NCBI GenBank assembly: GCA_019096065.1
Contig: JAGUCH010000001.1
Span: forward strand, 12,090,001 to 12,154,000
Length of the DNA stretch: 64,000 bases
Reading direction: 5' to 3'
Source of the DNA: Paracyclopina nana
Taxonomy: Eukaryota; Arthropoda; Copepoda; Cyclopoida; Cyclopettidae
The position numbers and the translations under genes were made by a program. Within the stretch, counting starts at the first letter, position 1. Each line of letters starts with the position of its first letter. The notes beneath the pieces are model-generated. The model was not told the origin of the DNA, made no database searches, and was given only the letters and a program-made list of their open reading frames with translations. Shown piece after piece: positions 33,541 through 48,200 of this stretch.

Positions 33541-35918
33541 AATTATTCTAGCTGCAGGAAGAAGTAGTTTTGCATATCTCAGCCCTCGGGCCCACGGACT
33601 CGCGTGGCCATAGCTGACCACCAAACTTTTTGCGCCCCCCAAAATTGATTTACAAGCGCAAAAAGGTAACCTTTGCCTCGCAGCAAAGTTAATCTAGAAA
33701 AACGCGTGCTATACTAAATTGACAATATTTGCATGCTGCTTGCCTTGATAATCCCTTGGCAAACATGACACACATCATGGATGCATAACGCATCGTAGTT
33801 GTCCACAGAACAAATGTTTCTTCTTACATCTCTTGATGCCTCCTTTCTCTCCGTGTTGACTTTAACCTAGAGGGGGTAGGGAAACTTGACGAAGCTCAAG
33901 CTTTGCGAACAGCAAGCTCTGATGAAAAAAGTATTTGTTATAATCAAGTTTTCAGCCGCACGGTACGCTGCTGAACGACGATAAGCTAAAAGGCAAATAG
34001 TATCGTACAGGTCCAGTTTCAAAGGTAAGAAGAAAACTCGTTTTTGGAATTCAGTTGAGGTCACAAATGTGTTCATGCTGCTGAGTCTTCCTATGAAAAA
34101 TGAGAAGTTCACAAAATTGTGTAAATAGATGATCACCCCCACTTCAACTGCTGTTGCTACACATGGACAACGCCGAAACTGTACCTTTTTAACGTTTTTA
34201 GCTGCTGTGGATGGATGAGGGTGCTAACAGATGCAGAAGCAGTTCAAAGAAAAAGTTGACATGGTGTAAACGCACTATATTCGAAAATGTTAACTGTAGT
34301 CACCTCCTCAGCAGCAAAATTTCACCAGGGGTTCCAAGAGAGTCTGATATTTCAAACTCTGAACTTTTCCAATATTTGTAGCTGTCACATGATGATCATT
34401 TCTATAAAGAGCAGGAATCTTCTTCCCTATCGTGGAAGCGTGAAAGAAATGAATTTGGGGCATGCACCTTACACGACTGTCTAGTACGTTTCCTTCGAAA
34501 ATTCCCAATCTGAGTTTAATCTCGCTTTATATACCATAGTAGAAACCAGCATTCTCAGCACTTGGTTGCTTACTTTGCAGCACTTGCTATGATAACAAAA
34601 ACAAGCCAAAATGGCTTCAATCTGTATGAAAAGTGAATATGAAATGCTAGAAGCACAACAGAATGCTCAAAAATGGCAATGCAGTTTAAGGAATACTTTT
34701 TCTTTGGAATATAGAAGAGCGTTCTATTTTTATAAAGTAAGCTCATTGTGCTCTAGGTTGGCTCCTTTTACAGCACACACTTTTTGTCGAGATGTCACCT
34801 TTTCTAACAAATCGACAAGGTTGCCTTCTTGCCAAGCTACTTTAGCAGGAAAGCAGTGTACACAATCACGAGTCGATGGCGCTTTTCGTACCTTATAACC
34901 ATCTCCTTCTGAGAGCATTTCATTTTTCTGGAGACCCGCCAGTGGCTGTCAGGACATTACGATAAGTCATGAAATCCGTGTGCGCGCCATTTTATCTCAT
35001 CGAATGGGAGAACGACCTAAATAACCGACCTTTTCCATGGATGGCTCCCTAGCTGGGAATTAGAGCGTATCATGGGTAGGGTTATGATGACAATAAATCC
35101 TTTAAGAAAGTTACCTCACCCTCCGCAGCATATTGCATTGTGGGCAGAAAAAAGCTGTTCAATATGGAAATTAACCGTAATTTCGGCCATCTCGTGTTTT
35201 GACAAATTAAGCATGGGCGCACGAGGCTGGTGCAGCAGCGCAGTGCATTTATTTTTTCATTGTTTCTCCCCACTTCAATTTGCTTTGATTTATAACAGTA
35301 GTTTGAGCAAGACGTGCACTTCTATTAATCTTTAAAATGAGCAAGAAAAAGAGCTGCGATCAATGAAACTACAACAAGTGAGCAGCAGTAGGTCAAACAA
35401 TCTTGCACCCATGTGTGTACGGAAAAAGTTGCCCATGCAACTGGGCGCCTCTTTAGAACGCACATGAATAAATGCAATGAAAATGTGCCGAATTATGATT
35501 TTGAAATCGTGCCTGCCCTGCACACACTAATTACACGCTGTCGTCGTAGGTTGCAAATGCTTTTCTAGCTCTTACAATGTGGCCTATATTCCTACGTGCA
35601 AACACTCAATATTTCATGCCAAACACACAGACTGCTTTTGCATTTCCCTCCATTGTTTTCCGTAGTTTATCAATAAACCATTGCTCGATGGATCTTGTTG
35701 TTGGGAATGTAGGAGGCCAACGATTCTTTAATAAAGCTGAAGTCGTAAATGTCACAATGTCTTGATTGATGACCGGCCTAATTACCATCATTTCCTTGCT
35801 GAATATTCCGTTGACCACGAGTGTAGAACGTAGACAAATGTACAATTTAAGAAAGCTGAAAGTCATTTGTAACACCACGCACCCTCCCTTCCCCCCGACC
35901 GATGATGAAGTTCAAGGC

Positions 35919-35939
35919 GAGAGAGAGAGAGAGAGAGAA
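35919..35939. repeat. (GA)n microsatellite
   Basis: About ten GA units in non-coding sequence. Confidence 0.85.
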
Positions 35940-38900
35940 GTGTAATAGAGACTTGTAAAATACACACAAGAAACGAGAGCTAGCATTCCAAAAACTGCAT
36001 TTGTGCTCGGCTTTTTTCCACTTGTGGCAATTCCACAACTGTACGAGGATGTTGATGGTGCAGCAGTATTGAAAAATACAGGGTCCTTCGTTAATTACTA
36101 CACCAAATAACGGAAAACTCATCTCTTGTACCTACAAATGTGTGCAGCAACAAACTCCCCCAATAATGATTGGACCTTGGTAGCAATTATACGTTTTACA
36201 AAGTATGACAGCAGCCAGCTCACTGTGATGCACTTTGTGAAAGGTCACATTTGACTTGCATCATCCATTCATCTGAAGAAACTTCTAGGACAGGTGCATT
36301 ATTGAATTCCGTTTTATGCTCAGATGCAACTTTTCCATTCAACCGTCCAAAGTTTACTACGAGGCGGCATATGGAGACACCAAGTAGTAGTTCTGCTTGG
36401 GCTACACTAGTGCATTTTTGAGCTTTAATGATAATAGCAGATGTAGCGGCGGGCTTATATCAATCAGTCAGCCAGCAGTAGTTTATTGAAGTGCTTTTAA
36501 GCCCTTGAAATCTCAAATTGGAGAGCACTGCCACTTCAAGAGGAGAGCTGCTGCATGCGCGCGAACCACCACATAACAACTTTGTTCAAATGTTGGTTTT
36601 CTCAGCTGCAGCTACACCAGCATGGGAACCATTGGAAAAATAGCTTTTAAAGGGGGTCCTGAACAGTTGACAGCCATCGACCCGTAATTATGTACTACTA
36701 CAACTATCTGACTTTCCTGCATATGTAGCATTAGGTTTACTAGCTAGAGGAGCAACCTTGTCGATTTGTTTAAAATGTCAGCAACCCGAGAAAAAATGTG
36801 GGCTAATATAACACGAGAGTCGGTCCAATACCCGAGAAATACAATGTAAGTATTTGTGAACATGTACAATAATGCGCGAGTGTTTTTACGCGCGGCTAAT
36901 GCAAAAATGCTAGCTTCAATTTAAGTTTTATCTTCCACATCGGATAAGGTGCATCATGCTAAGTGCCATCTGATGTGGTTTTTGTTTTGAAATCGAGCAT
37001 TTCATCAGGATGCAACCGCACTAGCTACATTCGACGAACTTGATAAAACCAAGAAGATACTGCTCCATTTGGTAGTATTCTATAGTAGCTTTTGTAGTGG
37101 ATGAATAATTTTAATCATGCTCCTAAGCAAACACTCTTCTATCTGAGGAAGTAAGAACTTATCTCAACTATCTGAACAGTGGCAGCATAAATAAGGGCTC
37201 CCCACCAAAAGAACACACAACATACAGCAGCAGTTTAATTAAGAGCCGTTTTGGCGGCTTTGCCAAAGAAAACGAAAAACCCTGTTCAGCTGGCATTACA
37301 TCGGAAAAGGGAAAAAGAACAGGAGGACTGAAAAGCAGGGAGATGTAAACAGTCTATCGACTTTGTGTGTTGCTAAGCTGAAGGTCTTTCCCTTACATAC
37401 TACAGCCGTACACTATATAGCAACGCTCCTCCAGCTGCATTCTACTGCAGCTCTCTCAAAAGCAGATTTTTTGTCCATGTTCTACCATTATTGGATGATT
37501 ATTTACTGACATTTTACCGCTATGGTGGGCGTTGATTCAACCACAGGGCTGTGTGTCATCGCCTTCAAATCGTTCCCAAATCCCCCACCAGCGATAATCC
37601 AAACTCCATTATGCCTCCTGATACAAGTTTTGAGGCTTCGTTTACCTCACTGTGATCTGATCACAAGCATGACACTTTTGACAGTGGACCCAGTGGTGCT
37701 ACACGTGAGCCATAATTACATACATAGCGTAGTTTGCCTGACAACTGATATACGAGTAGAGTGGCAATGGCAATAATAGAAGTAGGATTGACCAAAAAAT
37801 TAATTTTTCATTCTTGATGAGAGAACTTGGGCTAAATTGCCCCTGGGGAGCAGCATACTAATATTGTAACAATTTCGCATATGCACAGAATGCCAGCAAT
37901 TGGAGCCGAGGTATAAGTGCCGGCTCTCATCTTTTGACACTGCTGTAGCTGCTATAGCTTCGAAGAAAATTAATTAGCAAATAGATCAATCACAGCTCTG
38001 ACGGTGAGATGTTTGTAAACAAGGTCTTCTTCTTCTGTACATTGGAGAAGAATTTCTACTCTTGCTGAGAGCTTGCAAGGGAGGCAATTTTCTTGTTTTC
38101 AACTTGCTGCTGCTCCTCGTCTCACTTTTCTCCACTTTCCACCTCAGGTTCTCAACTTGCTGTACTACATGCTTTAGAGCACCGCAAGAAGCCAAAAAAT
38201 TTCGGCGCATGATTTTGCATATCAGAACCATATGTCAAATGAGAATTCATCCCGATCCGCGAGCTTAACTCAGGAGCAATGGACTGAGCTAAGCTCGAAG
38301 GTCAACTCAAACAAGCCATAACTATATTTGCTAATGTATGCAATACTGCTATTCAACTTGGAACTCTCTAGTAAATATTTAATTCGGTTGAAGTTTGGCA
38401 TTATTTGGGAGCAGCAGTGCACCCCGATGTGGTGGCGACTACTAGAGATACCAAGGAAAAAACCACATTTCTACGAAGCTCTAATGCACTTTGATAAGGA
38501 AAACACCAGCACCTATAAGAATTGACCTGAAATATGAGAGTTAAGCCAACCTAGATCTGATCAGTTTAGTTGTGGTGATCATGTTCTGATGATTATCGTC
38601 GAAGCAGGCCTGAGTGGTCCTTGGGGTTATTGAGATAAAGAGCCTAATTAGAATTTTGTTGTTACTCTCCCAACAAGTTTCTAGCTCTCACTTGAGTGGC
38701 AATTACTTTACTGCTGACAAACAAATGCAGCACCGCGGATTGTTGTTTTGGGGCTGCATTCTCGTCTAGTGACACATTCTGACGGAGGAGAGGCTAGGTG
38801 CTTGTGTAATGACCTCAGGCAGAGCTGATCGACTTTTATGCAGCTCTCAATTAATTTGTGTAATCCCCTTAGCTGAAAATAGTGCTCAGATATACTGAGC

Positions 38901-41703
38901 TTCCTCGCTAAATTGGATTAGATCATTGAAAGTGGGTCAAAGCACGCTCGACAAAACTAAGGTTGCAAACTTTATGGCAGGTTTTTGCACAACTCACAAC
39001 AGTCTACCAAAAATGCAAACCATTTTAAAACTTGAAGGCTGCTAGCTGCTGCTGCTGCCCATTCAACTATTGCTAGGCTTGTGGAAAAAAATTGTCATTC
39101 TCAAAACTTGCTCTACTCTTTTTTCCTTTAGCCTCGAGTGGAGTAAAGTTATAAAGAATGCTACTCAAGAGCCAAAGTTTCATTGCTTTAGAATCGTGAA
39201 AGCTGGCTAATCCATTTTTTGGGCCGAAAATCAATCACGGCAACATAGGCATGCCTGGATCACCTGCTCATAATTGAAAAGAAATTATTAGCACATTTTG
39301 AGCTGAATGCAATTGCGGTCGAGTTATGAACGATCAGCAATTGCTGATGATTGAGGTCAAATTTTGACCTGCTATGCAACAGCGGAATGTTACGAGTCAG
39401 GTCAACCAAACCTCGGCAATTTAATTTCAGCTCATTTTCACGTTTTTGAGTAAAGAACCTCGTCGGAGTTACGACGCTCAAAATTGCATAGAAATCAGGA
39501 GCTGATCTGCCAATTCATATGAGCTGATCGATTTTGTGTTACTACTGCACGATCGAGAGAGGTTGCCACACAGAATGGCCGGATTCACATGTGACACGTA
39601 CCATCAAAAATAGTCGTAGTACCAGATTGATGAGGCACTGCAGTGTCTGCTAGCTTTTTTTGCTCCACAAAGACAAATATCGAGAAGCAGCAGGAGCTAG
39701 CTGCCATTGTTGGCCAAATCCTGCAAAAAGTTGACTTTCAAGAGGGTAAGTTTCCACCAAACCATGACAATGCTTTGCACAAAGCACTTAGGCGGGAAAA
39801 AAGCCAGCTCTTCCTCACTTGCCAAGATGTACCAGGTCAAGCCTTATAAATTTCCCATTGTGGAGGAGTATAAGCAAAGTGAAGCACTCAAGGGAAGTAG
39901 GATGGATCTTGGCTATCTAGTGCTATTATAAATTGTTCCGTTGTTCTGCATCCTCAATCAAAAGTTGGGATTTTTTGCTACATCCTTTTGTATGCCAGCG
40001 TTCCACAACACAAATCAAGCTTAGAAACCATTCCTCTTCCTTACGACTCCTATGTCGTTCCGAGGAACATTTTCTTAAGAGTTGGGGTGTGTCGCCTGAC
40101 CAACGAAAAAATGAAAAACAAAGAGCTCAAAAAATAGCGAGCAGCATTATATTGCTTCAATCTAGATAAAAGCCCTTTTTCTGTTATGGAAAAACAGGCA
40201 TAGTATAACCGCATACAATGTAATGGTGTTTCACCACAGCGCGCGACGCGTACTTGATATAAATAGTCCCAAGGGAGGTGTATTTATTAAATCGGCCCCC
40301 AGTTGCCTTGATTTGGGTTGTAGTGGCACTCTGAGGCATTAGGCCTTCTTTATTATTTGTGGACACCATAAATCATTCAGCTTCGTGTTCTCAATTTTTT
40401 GCTTTCCTCAATTAGTTGGGAATATGTGGGTCAGGTGGAAAAAAATGCCCATCAACTTGTTTGTGAGGCAAAATAGAATTTTCCCATGGCCAGGAACCAA
40501 CTAAGAACATTCAATTAGGGGGTAGTGACACAAAAACCAGCTGAATTTCAACGTAGTGGCACTGCTGCGCTGGTTGTAGTCGCGTACAAACCATGGGAGG
40601 ACACTCAAAGCCTGTCATTTTCACATGCTTTGATGAATGCATTCTCTGCTGCTCCCCATTTGGGTGTATGGGAATATTTGGTATTGTATGCATTTCATTT
40701 GCTGGCTGCTGCTGCCGGCTGGGGAGAAGATTTTCAGCTGTTTATGTTTGTGCAAGTCCTAAATGCCAGCTCACCCCCAGGACTTTTGACTAGCTTTGTG
40801 ATATTATTCAAAATGGGGACAAAAAAATACATTCAACTAATATCAGAACTTGGTTCCTAAAGCAAATTGTGACGTTCTTTCACAGGGCGCGATTGCACAC
40901 ACAAAAGAGCCAAATCCAAGCAAACAAAAATCCGAAGCATAGTAGTGATAATAATGTATGACCCACAAACAGGAACTCATACGCGAGCATGGAGGGTCGA
41001 ACGTGTGCGTAGCGGTGCATGGTGGATGGATAATGTGTAGCAGTAGTGCTAGCCAAAGTACTAGCCTTAATTGCCGGAAAATTAAGTAGAGAAGGGCATT
41101 CTAATAATAGGCCATTAATGTAATAATTCAAGCATACTTTTGGTGCAAAAAATCCTTTATGGAGAAAATAATTGCCTTTCTTTGAGGGGCATAAAAGTCT
41201 GCAGTTAGTCACACAGCAATTTTCGTCAGACCGTAAATCCCATATAGGAAATAGATAAAAAGAAAGATCTCCGACACTCGCACACACACTGCGAATGTTG
41301 TGGTGGTGGTGGCGAGGAGTGGAAATGGTAATAAATACAGGGCATGAAGTGCCGCAATATATCGTGAGCATTCGCAATTATACGATTACTGTAGGCTCGT
41401 GCATATTTCACGCAAATCATTTATCCTCATTACCTGCCAAGATAGTATCGAGCGCGAAGAAAGCATATTAGACAAGATTTACGAGTGATTCCAAATTATT
41501 TTTGCACACAGCTCACACCCTGGGAGGTTGAGCCTCCTATAACCTACTTTTTTGTCAGTCGTCGTCGAGGTGGCCCTTGTGCAAAAATTTCACCCGAGCT
41601 TAACTGCATACATTAAGAACCATTATAATGTTGGAAAACCCTGCATGGTGTCCTGGCCTGGCCGCATGTGGCCATTTTCAATTTCCACTCAAAATGTGAG
41701 GAT

Positions 41704-41719
41704 CGCGCGCGCGCGCGCG
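41704..41719. repeat. (CG)n tract
   Basis: Eight CG units, the longest of the four such tracts in the window. Confidence 0.85.
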
Positions 41720-44097
41720 AACGGGTGCGTGCGCAAAAAATGCACCATTATTGAAAATGTCCTCTATAACTGCCTGAAAAAGTGGCCCAGTTGAACATGG
41801 GTTTTCTCTCCACGCCTGCCCAGGCTGCAAACACCTTCGAAGAGACTCCGCTAATTTTAGCCAGCCTCACCCTTTTTCACTGTGCTGCAATTGCGTAGCA
41901 CAATGCGAGAAAAATATATAGGGGGGGTTGATTTGAAATGGAAATCTGCTTTATGACGGGAGTGGTGGGCCAGCAGCAGCTGTAGGTTTTTAAATGGCAT
42001 GCAGCGTGCTCATAGAGTTCAGTGGCCCATGCTCCAGAAAAGCCAAATGCTTCTTGCCGGCATTTATTGCGGCCGAGTATAGATTATGCCAACTTTATGG
42101 CCCTTTACGAAAGAAAAACTGATGCTGCTAGCTAGCAGCAGCAGCTTTTGAGATCCGCAAAAAAACCGCAGCAGGTGGGCTTCTTCTGGACCCAAATGAG
42201 GATGGAGCGTAAAATTTGCCAAGAAGAAAGTTTTCTCCACCACCGTGCATTAATCATTTAGGTCAAATGGGAGTAGTACCAAAGGCGAGAGAAGATGATT
42301 GACAAAACCCCTGCAAAACTCGCGCGGGCGTCCGCGTAGCCTGCATGCGTCGGGAATGGTGAAATATTAAACTGAGTTTTGCACAAGCTCTGCTGCTAAA
42401 GTTGCTGGGGCTGGTTTCGCGATGGCATGGCTGTAACTCTTCAGTCACCCAGTATGGAATATCTAGCGAAAACATCTCCGTGTAGCTACATTCATTTTTT
42501 CCGCCATCGCCTTCGTGGTGGCGGTGGATCTCGAGGAGCCGAGTCATTTGTCATCGGCAGCCTTTGAAATAGCATGATGGCCTTTGGTGGAAAGGTCATC
42601 ACGTCTTGAGGACAAACAATTGGCGGACTAATGGCGGTCATCCGTATTTTTGTTGGTGGAGAGAAATGTCCGGCCATTTGATTCTGGAGCATGTCGCCCA
42701 CCACTCGCATTTGTCACCATCGTGCGCAGAGATTCATTTGCCCGATAAAGCGCACAACTTTCCTTCTTTTGCTATGCCAGAAGTGCACCCAAAAATCCCG
42801 GGATATCAATTGGACGCAGTACGCGACCAGGTCCTGGCTTTTGTTCCATTTCTTCCCTTTTAAAAACTCGGTTTATGGCGAGTCGTTCAACTTGTTGACA
42901 GACTCGCTGTTTGTCAGACATTTTTCAAATGGTCATGGCCATTTAATTTCCCCGCGTTGCTGCTGCTAGCCAGACCCTTTAACTTGGGGGCTGCTGCTGC
43001 TGCCGCTACGGCTTCGCTGGGTCGGAATGGTGGTGCACTGGCGGCGCGCAGCAATTTTTAAATGGCCGCAAAACTACTGCGCAGTTAGTTTGGGAAGGTG
43101 AAGAAATCATCGTGTTTTTGTTTATGATGATTTTTGTCAAATTGATATTTTGTCCCAAAAACCAAAGATAATTGTGCACGTCTGAATGATGACAGACGCA
43201 ATTTGCGGTCAACATTAGCCATTTCGCTGCTGCTGCCACTAAAGGTCACGCTCGAAAAAAAAGTAAAGAGGCAGCTCGCCATAGTAACGCAAAAAGCAAG
43301 CTTTCAAATTACCCCCTGTAGCAACAACTTTTCTGTCCATGGAGCTGTATAGTCCTTGGAATGGCTCAAATTAATCAAAAGGCATGGTTACCAAAGTTTA
43401 CAACGAGCATGCTAGCTTCCAAGCCAAAACAAAAGTGGCCAAAGTTTTCCCACTCTGTAGGTAGACCTGATGAATAAAACAGCCGGCACAATATCGTTAA
43501 GAGCCGTAAAACAGAAACTGAGCGAAGAGGATTCAATTAAAAAAAACCAGCTAAACTATGCACTTTTTGCCCCATTATTCATGACACTACGACAACTGTA
43601 GCAGTCCAATAACAATAAATATACTTAATGGCTTGGAAGCGATCCTATTTGTCCTTCACATACTGCGACTCTACATATAAAACAGTACTACGCATCACCA
43701 ACATGTGAGAGCTATTAAGGCTGGGATCACAATTGTGCTTTAGTCACCAAATCAATATTTTTTGCCTCACAAAAGTCTGCAGGTGCAGCAATTTCTGCAG
43801 GAAGTTCATTTTGCAAATAGTAGAAGTACGCGAAAATAATCGCAATGTTGTTTCCCATGAAAAAACGCCGAATCCGTACGCACGTAGCTGCAAATACGCT
43901 GTATGCTTAATATGGAACATTTTGGTCGTGGATAAGAAGAGCAATTTGGCCCCGATTGCCAGCTCCTCTTGGCTGCTGAACTCCCCCTCTTCTTGTCACC
44001 AGTAAATCATCGATCGAACCATTAATTTTTTGAAAGTGCCGCCTAAATCGCATCAGTTGTGATATTACTTGCGCATCGTATAATTGGCCTACTCTCC

Positions 44098-44114
44098 TCT
44101 CTCTCTCTCTCTCT
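44098..44114. repeat. (CT)n microsatellite
   Basis: About eight and a half CT units in non-coding sequence. Confidence 0.85.
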
Positions 44115-45064
44115 GCTTGATGCGTTGAAATTAGGCTTCCACGTAACACGTAGTAGCTGTCATTTTTTATAGCAGCTACTCGCGGGTAATTAAAGATCCA
44201 ATGCCCCTTCAAAAGTTTTTAAAGATCGATGGCCGTTAGCAAATTGAGAGTGTGCGTGTTGAAAACACTGCTGCTGCTGCGATGAACCATAATTATCTGA
44301 GAGAGAGGGAAGAGCAAAACAGCAACTTTTTAGCCGCGTCGAGACCCGGCTGAGGATAAAAAAGTGAATTAAAAATCAATTTTAGCGGGAGCAGCCAAGC
44401 AATTTCAGACAACAGCAGATTTAGAAAAAACGTTGACATTTCCCGGCTCAATTATGATTATGATGAGGGTGATCTTTGTTCTCTCTCCATTGTGGTTTCA
44501 TATTGAAGCATGTTTTTTTAGCTCGTCGCACGTCGCCTTTTGTTCAAAATTGCTCCTGATCAAGATGATGGGATGAGGGCAAAAACAGCCAAGAAGACGA
44601 CGACGACTCAAACCATAGGAATAATATTCAAGTGGAGGAAGATGCAGACAAACATCTCAAACGGACATTAGCATAATATTATTTGATTTACGCAAGCTGT
44701 AAGTCGATACAGCCAAGGAATCCTCAGCAGCATAACACTTGTTCAAATTAGGGCATTTTTCCAAGCTCCTCCAGAGATGTGGCAAACTGGAAAAATAAGG
44801 TTGCTTTTGTTGACCACTCACTCAGTATGGCCACCCTCCCCCTTTTTTTAAAGCTCATTTCAGAGGAGCTAATTTGCTGCTTTTGAGACTGCTAAAACCT
44901 GACCCTAGCTGTTGTCAGCTCCTATAAAGCTTTTCGAAATAGAACAGGAAATTCAAATCCAATTCCAACTCCCGCCGGACAGCAGCTGCTATTCTGTTGT
45001 GAAATGTGATAATGCAATTTTTCATCAGATTATTTGCTCGCTTGGCCAGCCATTTTTTAACAAT

Positions 45065-45219
45065 AGCCCGGTTCCAACAACAAAATAAGTATAGTATAAG
45101 TACGATTAACCAGTATAGTATGGTACAGCTGAGCGCGCGAGCTAGCAGGCATCATACTATACTTATAAGTATAAGTAAGGTGTCTATACTGTACTGATTT
45201 TTATTGTTGGAACCGGGCT
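45065..45219. mobile_element. 155-bp palindromic MITE family, copy 2
   Basis: Same termini (AGCCCGGTTCCAACAAC). The reverse complement of copy 3 differs from it at about three of 155 positions. Flanks are AAT and TAT, an imperfect 3-bp duplication. Repeated AGTATAGTATAAGTA blocks allow a long hairpin. Confidence 0.85.
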
Positions 45220-48200
45220 TATGACCTTATAGCAGAAGAGAAGCAGTAGAGGAGGATTTTGAATTTATTATGCCGGTCTGACACAGTGAAAAAAGAATCA
45301 GGACACTTCTGAAAGCTGCTCCTATATATATAGGTACTTTCCGAGCATAGTTTGGAATTTTCCGAAAATGTGGAGAATAAAAGGTGAGAATTTCAGCAGT
45401 AGCAGCCGCCGAGGAGGTGACAAGATCTTTTTAAAAACTGGCTAGAGTTTTCTACTGATGTGAAAAGTGACACCTCATATCCGCTATGAGCCATGATGAT
45501 GATGACGGCTTTGGACCACATTATTTCCAGCGTAATTGAAGCTGGATTGTAATAAAGCCCAGTAAAAAAGCGACGCCATCTCATCAGTAGTTTTTTCAAG
45601 TACAGAGTTGCCGGTCATCGTCGTTTTCTAGCTCGGGCCGCGAGCACCAACCAGCTGTATATCATGGAAATCACGAGATTGATGACATTTTTTCTTACCT
45701 TCTCCTTGAGGGCCAAATTAATAAGATCACTTGTTCTCATGTTGCACAACTCCATTGTTTATTTACTTGACCGTCATTATCATCATCATGTCAGGCGCGG
45801 CACGATGATGGAGGAAAAAAGTGCATTTTTTCCTACCCAAAAACAAAACAAAAAGGAGCAGCGAAAGAGGCTCATAACAGAAGCAGGCGCCATCTGTGAG
45901 AAGCTATATGAAGGAAGAGGCTCATAATTGGAGCACGCTTTCAATGGGGACGTAGTTGCAGGTCTTTTATAATGTGGTGGAGATTGCAATTTCGCCGAAA
46001 GAGGTAAAGGAAGAGGGTGTACGTACAAAGAACTTTTAATGAGAAGGCCATCAAGCATTTTTACAGAACCTGTCGTCATGTATGCTCTAGTAGTAGTATA
46101 TATAGTGGTGGTGGCCCCAGCTAAAGAAAACGAAGAGGTAAATTGTATTCCTTTTTTGTAGCCCTTCCTCCTAGAAACTACTAAAGCTTGCTTTGAAAAA
46201 GTTTGTGGTGTGCAAACACTCCACAGCTACGGTAAAAAATGCTCACTATATATATACGTGCCCCACTTTGGCTCCTTTATTAAGACCGAGGAGTTGTATA
46301 GAACGTACGATTCAATGCATGCTTAAACACTCAAAAGACGTTCGTCAGCCGCATAAAAATTCGAACAGTCGCTGCCACAATAAAAGATAGCGAGCAACTA
46401 AAACACGGGAACGCTATGAAGAAGGCAGTAGTTGAACAAGTTTATTTAATGCCTGAGCTAAAAGTCCACGGGGAATTTTCACGTGCGCCATGCAACGTGA
46501 GATAATGGAGCTCAAGCACAATTCGAAATGACTAATTGCACCCCACGCGCAGAGCCGTACTGCAACTACTATTGCATTTAAGAGCAGTAACTTTGTACAA
46601 GTGCTCGCACCACTAATATGGCAACCAGGATTATTACGGCGGACATTTGTCATCCATTGTAATTACGGAAAGCCAGTATAGCTTGTGCATGCGCGCGTAT
46701 AAACCAGAATATGATGTTGTTGCTGGTCAAAATTACACACAATTTCAGCGCATGAAAATCGTGCGTTGAGCCGATCTGTTAATAAATCTTAGGCTCAAGG
46801 CTTTTATTACGCTTCATTATACATTACCATATATTCATCATGAGGAGCAGCAGAATCTCTAATATTGTTGTAGATGCTGCTGTAAATGATAAGTAGTGGC
46901 TGCTGCTGCCATAAAGTAGCCTCAAGACACTTTATAGTCTTTGGCTTATATTGCTCCCTCCTTTAACGGCGTCATCATGACACAGTAGATTTCGAGATGC
47001 AAGCTCCATCATCATCATCAAGCTTGAACGTATTTTCACCCTAATTTACCAACACCAAATTTAATGGATGTCGTCACAAAATTCCTCCTCCTGCGCCATC
47101 AGCATTTTCCTGGCAAAATACCAACACAACTGCTTACTTGAGCTTCTCTACTACTGGCTCATGTTAATGAGGCTAGCTGTATTATGGGCTAATGAAGCAT
47201 CCTCAAATTCGGAGGATTCCTCGGGGTACTATTATTATTGCTGCATAATAGCCCTCCCCGAACATGGTCTTGATGAGAGAGACAGGGAAATTCTATTCGA
47301 GCCGGAGCTACCTAGCTCAACCCAATATCTCATGAGCTCGTTTTACACAACGGAGCTAAGGAGGGAAAAAAAGGAGAAATCGAATCTCTGTTCATGCATG
47401 CTACGTTGCATTTTCTCGCATCTTGATGCACAAAAAGTAGTCTGCTCGCCTTGATTAGTGTTTTGACGTGTTTCGCCTCATAAACATTTTTAATCCACTC
47501 CACAATAAAACTGAAGCCTTCAGGGCCATTCAACGCACTCACATTTCGGAAAATTCTTAAAATGTACAGCAGAGGATGGCAGATTCCTAGCACTGATTGA
47601 CTGAGCTTTGGAGCGTGACTTCACTAAATTAGTCAAATTATGATAAAAAATCCTCTGGAAAAAAAAGCAAATGTTTTCACAAAGAATGCCGAAAGAAGCT
47701 ACTTTTTGCCTTTTTCAGGGCCAATTAAAGGTTGCCTCGCAAAAATGAAGATGAGAGTTCAAATTGCATAATTACGCCATTGATGAATCACATCCATCGC
47801 ACGTTTTTTGCTCCAGGGCTGATGACAGTAAAAAACTCGGATAGCAGCAGCTAAGTAAATAATCTTTGCGAGTCGCAACATCAATCAGACAGAAGTCACG
47901 CAACCTTTTCATATCTTGTTGTTGCACGCGTAGCACAAAAAGTTGCCGCGGTAGCTTACAACAATGGCAGGAGAGCAGCAGCCAGTTTTTTTTTGCACCA
48001 CTGACAAAATAGATGAGACTTTTTGCGCCACCCCCAGACATGCAAAAGAGCAATCCAATCATCATTTTGCGGAGAAATGACATGCCCAGTTGTAGAACAA
48101 CTACTTCTTCTACTCTAGAACAACTTCACTGTTGCTACAAAGCCAAATCGTGCATCTCAACCTTATTTTGTTGGTAGAGACACTCCTTTTCTCAACAAAG

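Larger units (their letters stand above)
33549..45064. other. Non-coding, no gene seen
   Basis: 11.5 kb with GA, CT and CG simple tracts and CTG runs near 39045 and 42965. A 165-codon minus frame (40880-41377) is cysteine/leucine-rich but has low-complexity, non-protein-like composition. No splice-linked exons were recognised. Confidence 0.5.

Noticed and set aside
40880-41377. 165-codon minus-strand frame with a hydrophobic C-terminus
   Set aside because: The hydrophobic end comes from AAGCAAAC-type AT-rich repeats; there is no recognisable membrane-protein family.
42123-42145. GCTGCTAGCTAGCAGC palindrome
   Set aside because: Explained by adjoining CTG and CAG triplet runs, with no flanking duplication or element borders.
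45889-45907. AGATGGCGCC sequences here and near 53474 considered as CTCF sites
   Set aside because: They lack the 5' CCNS part of the core, unlike the site at 14220.
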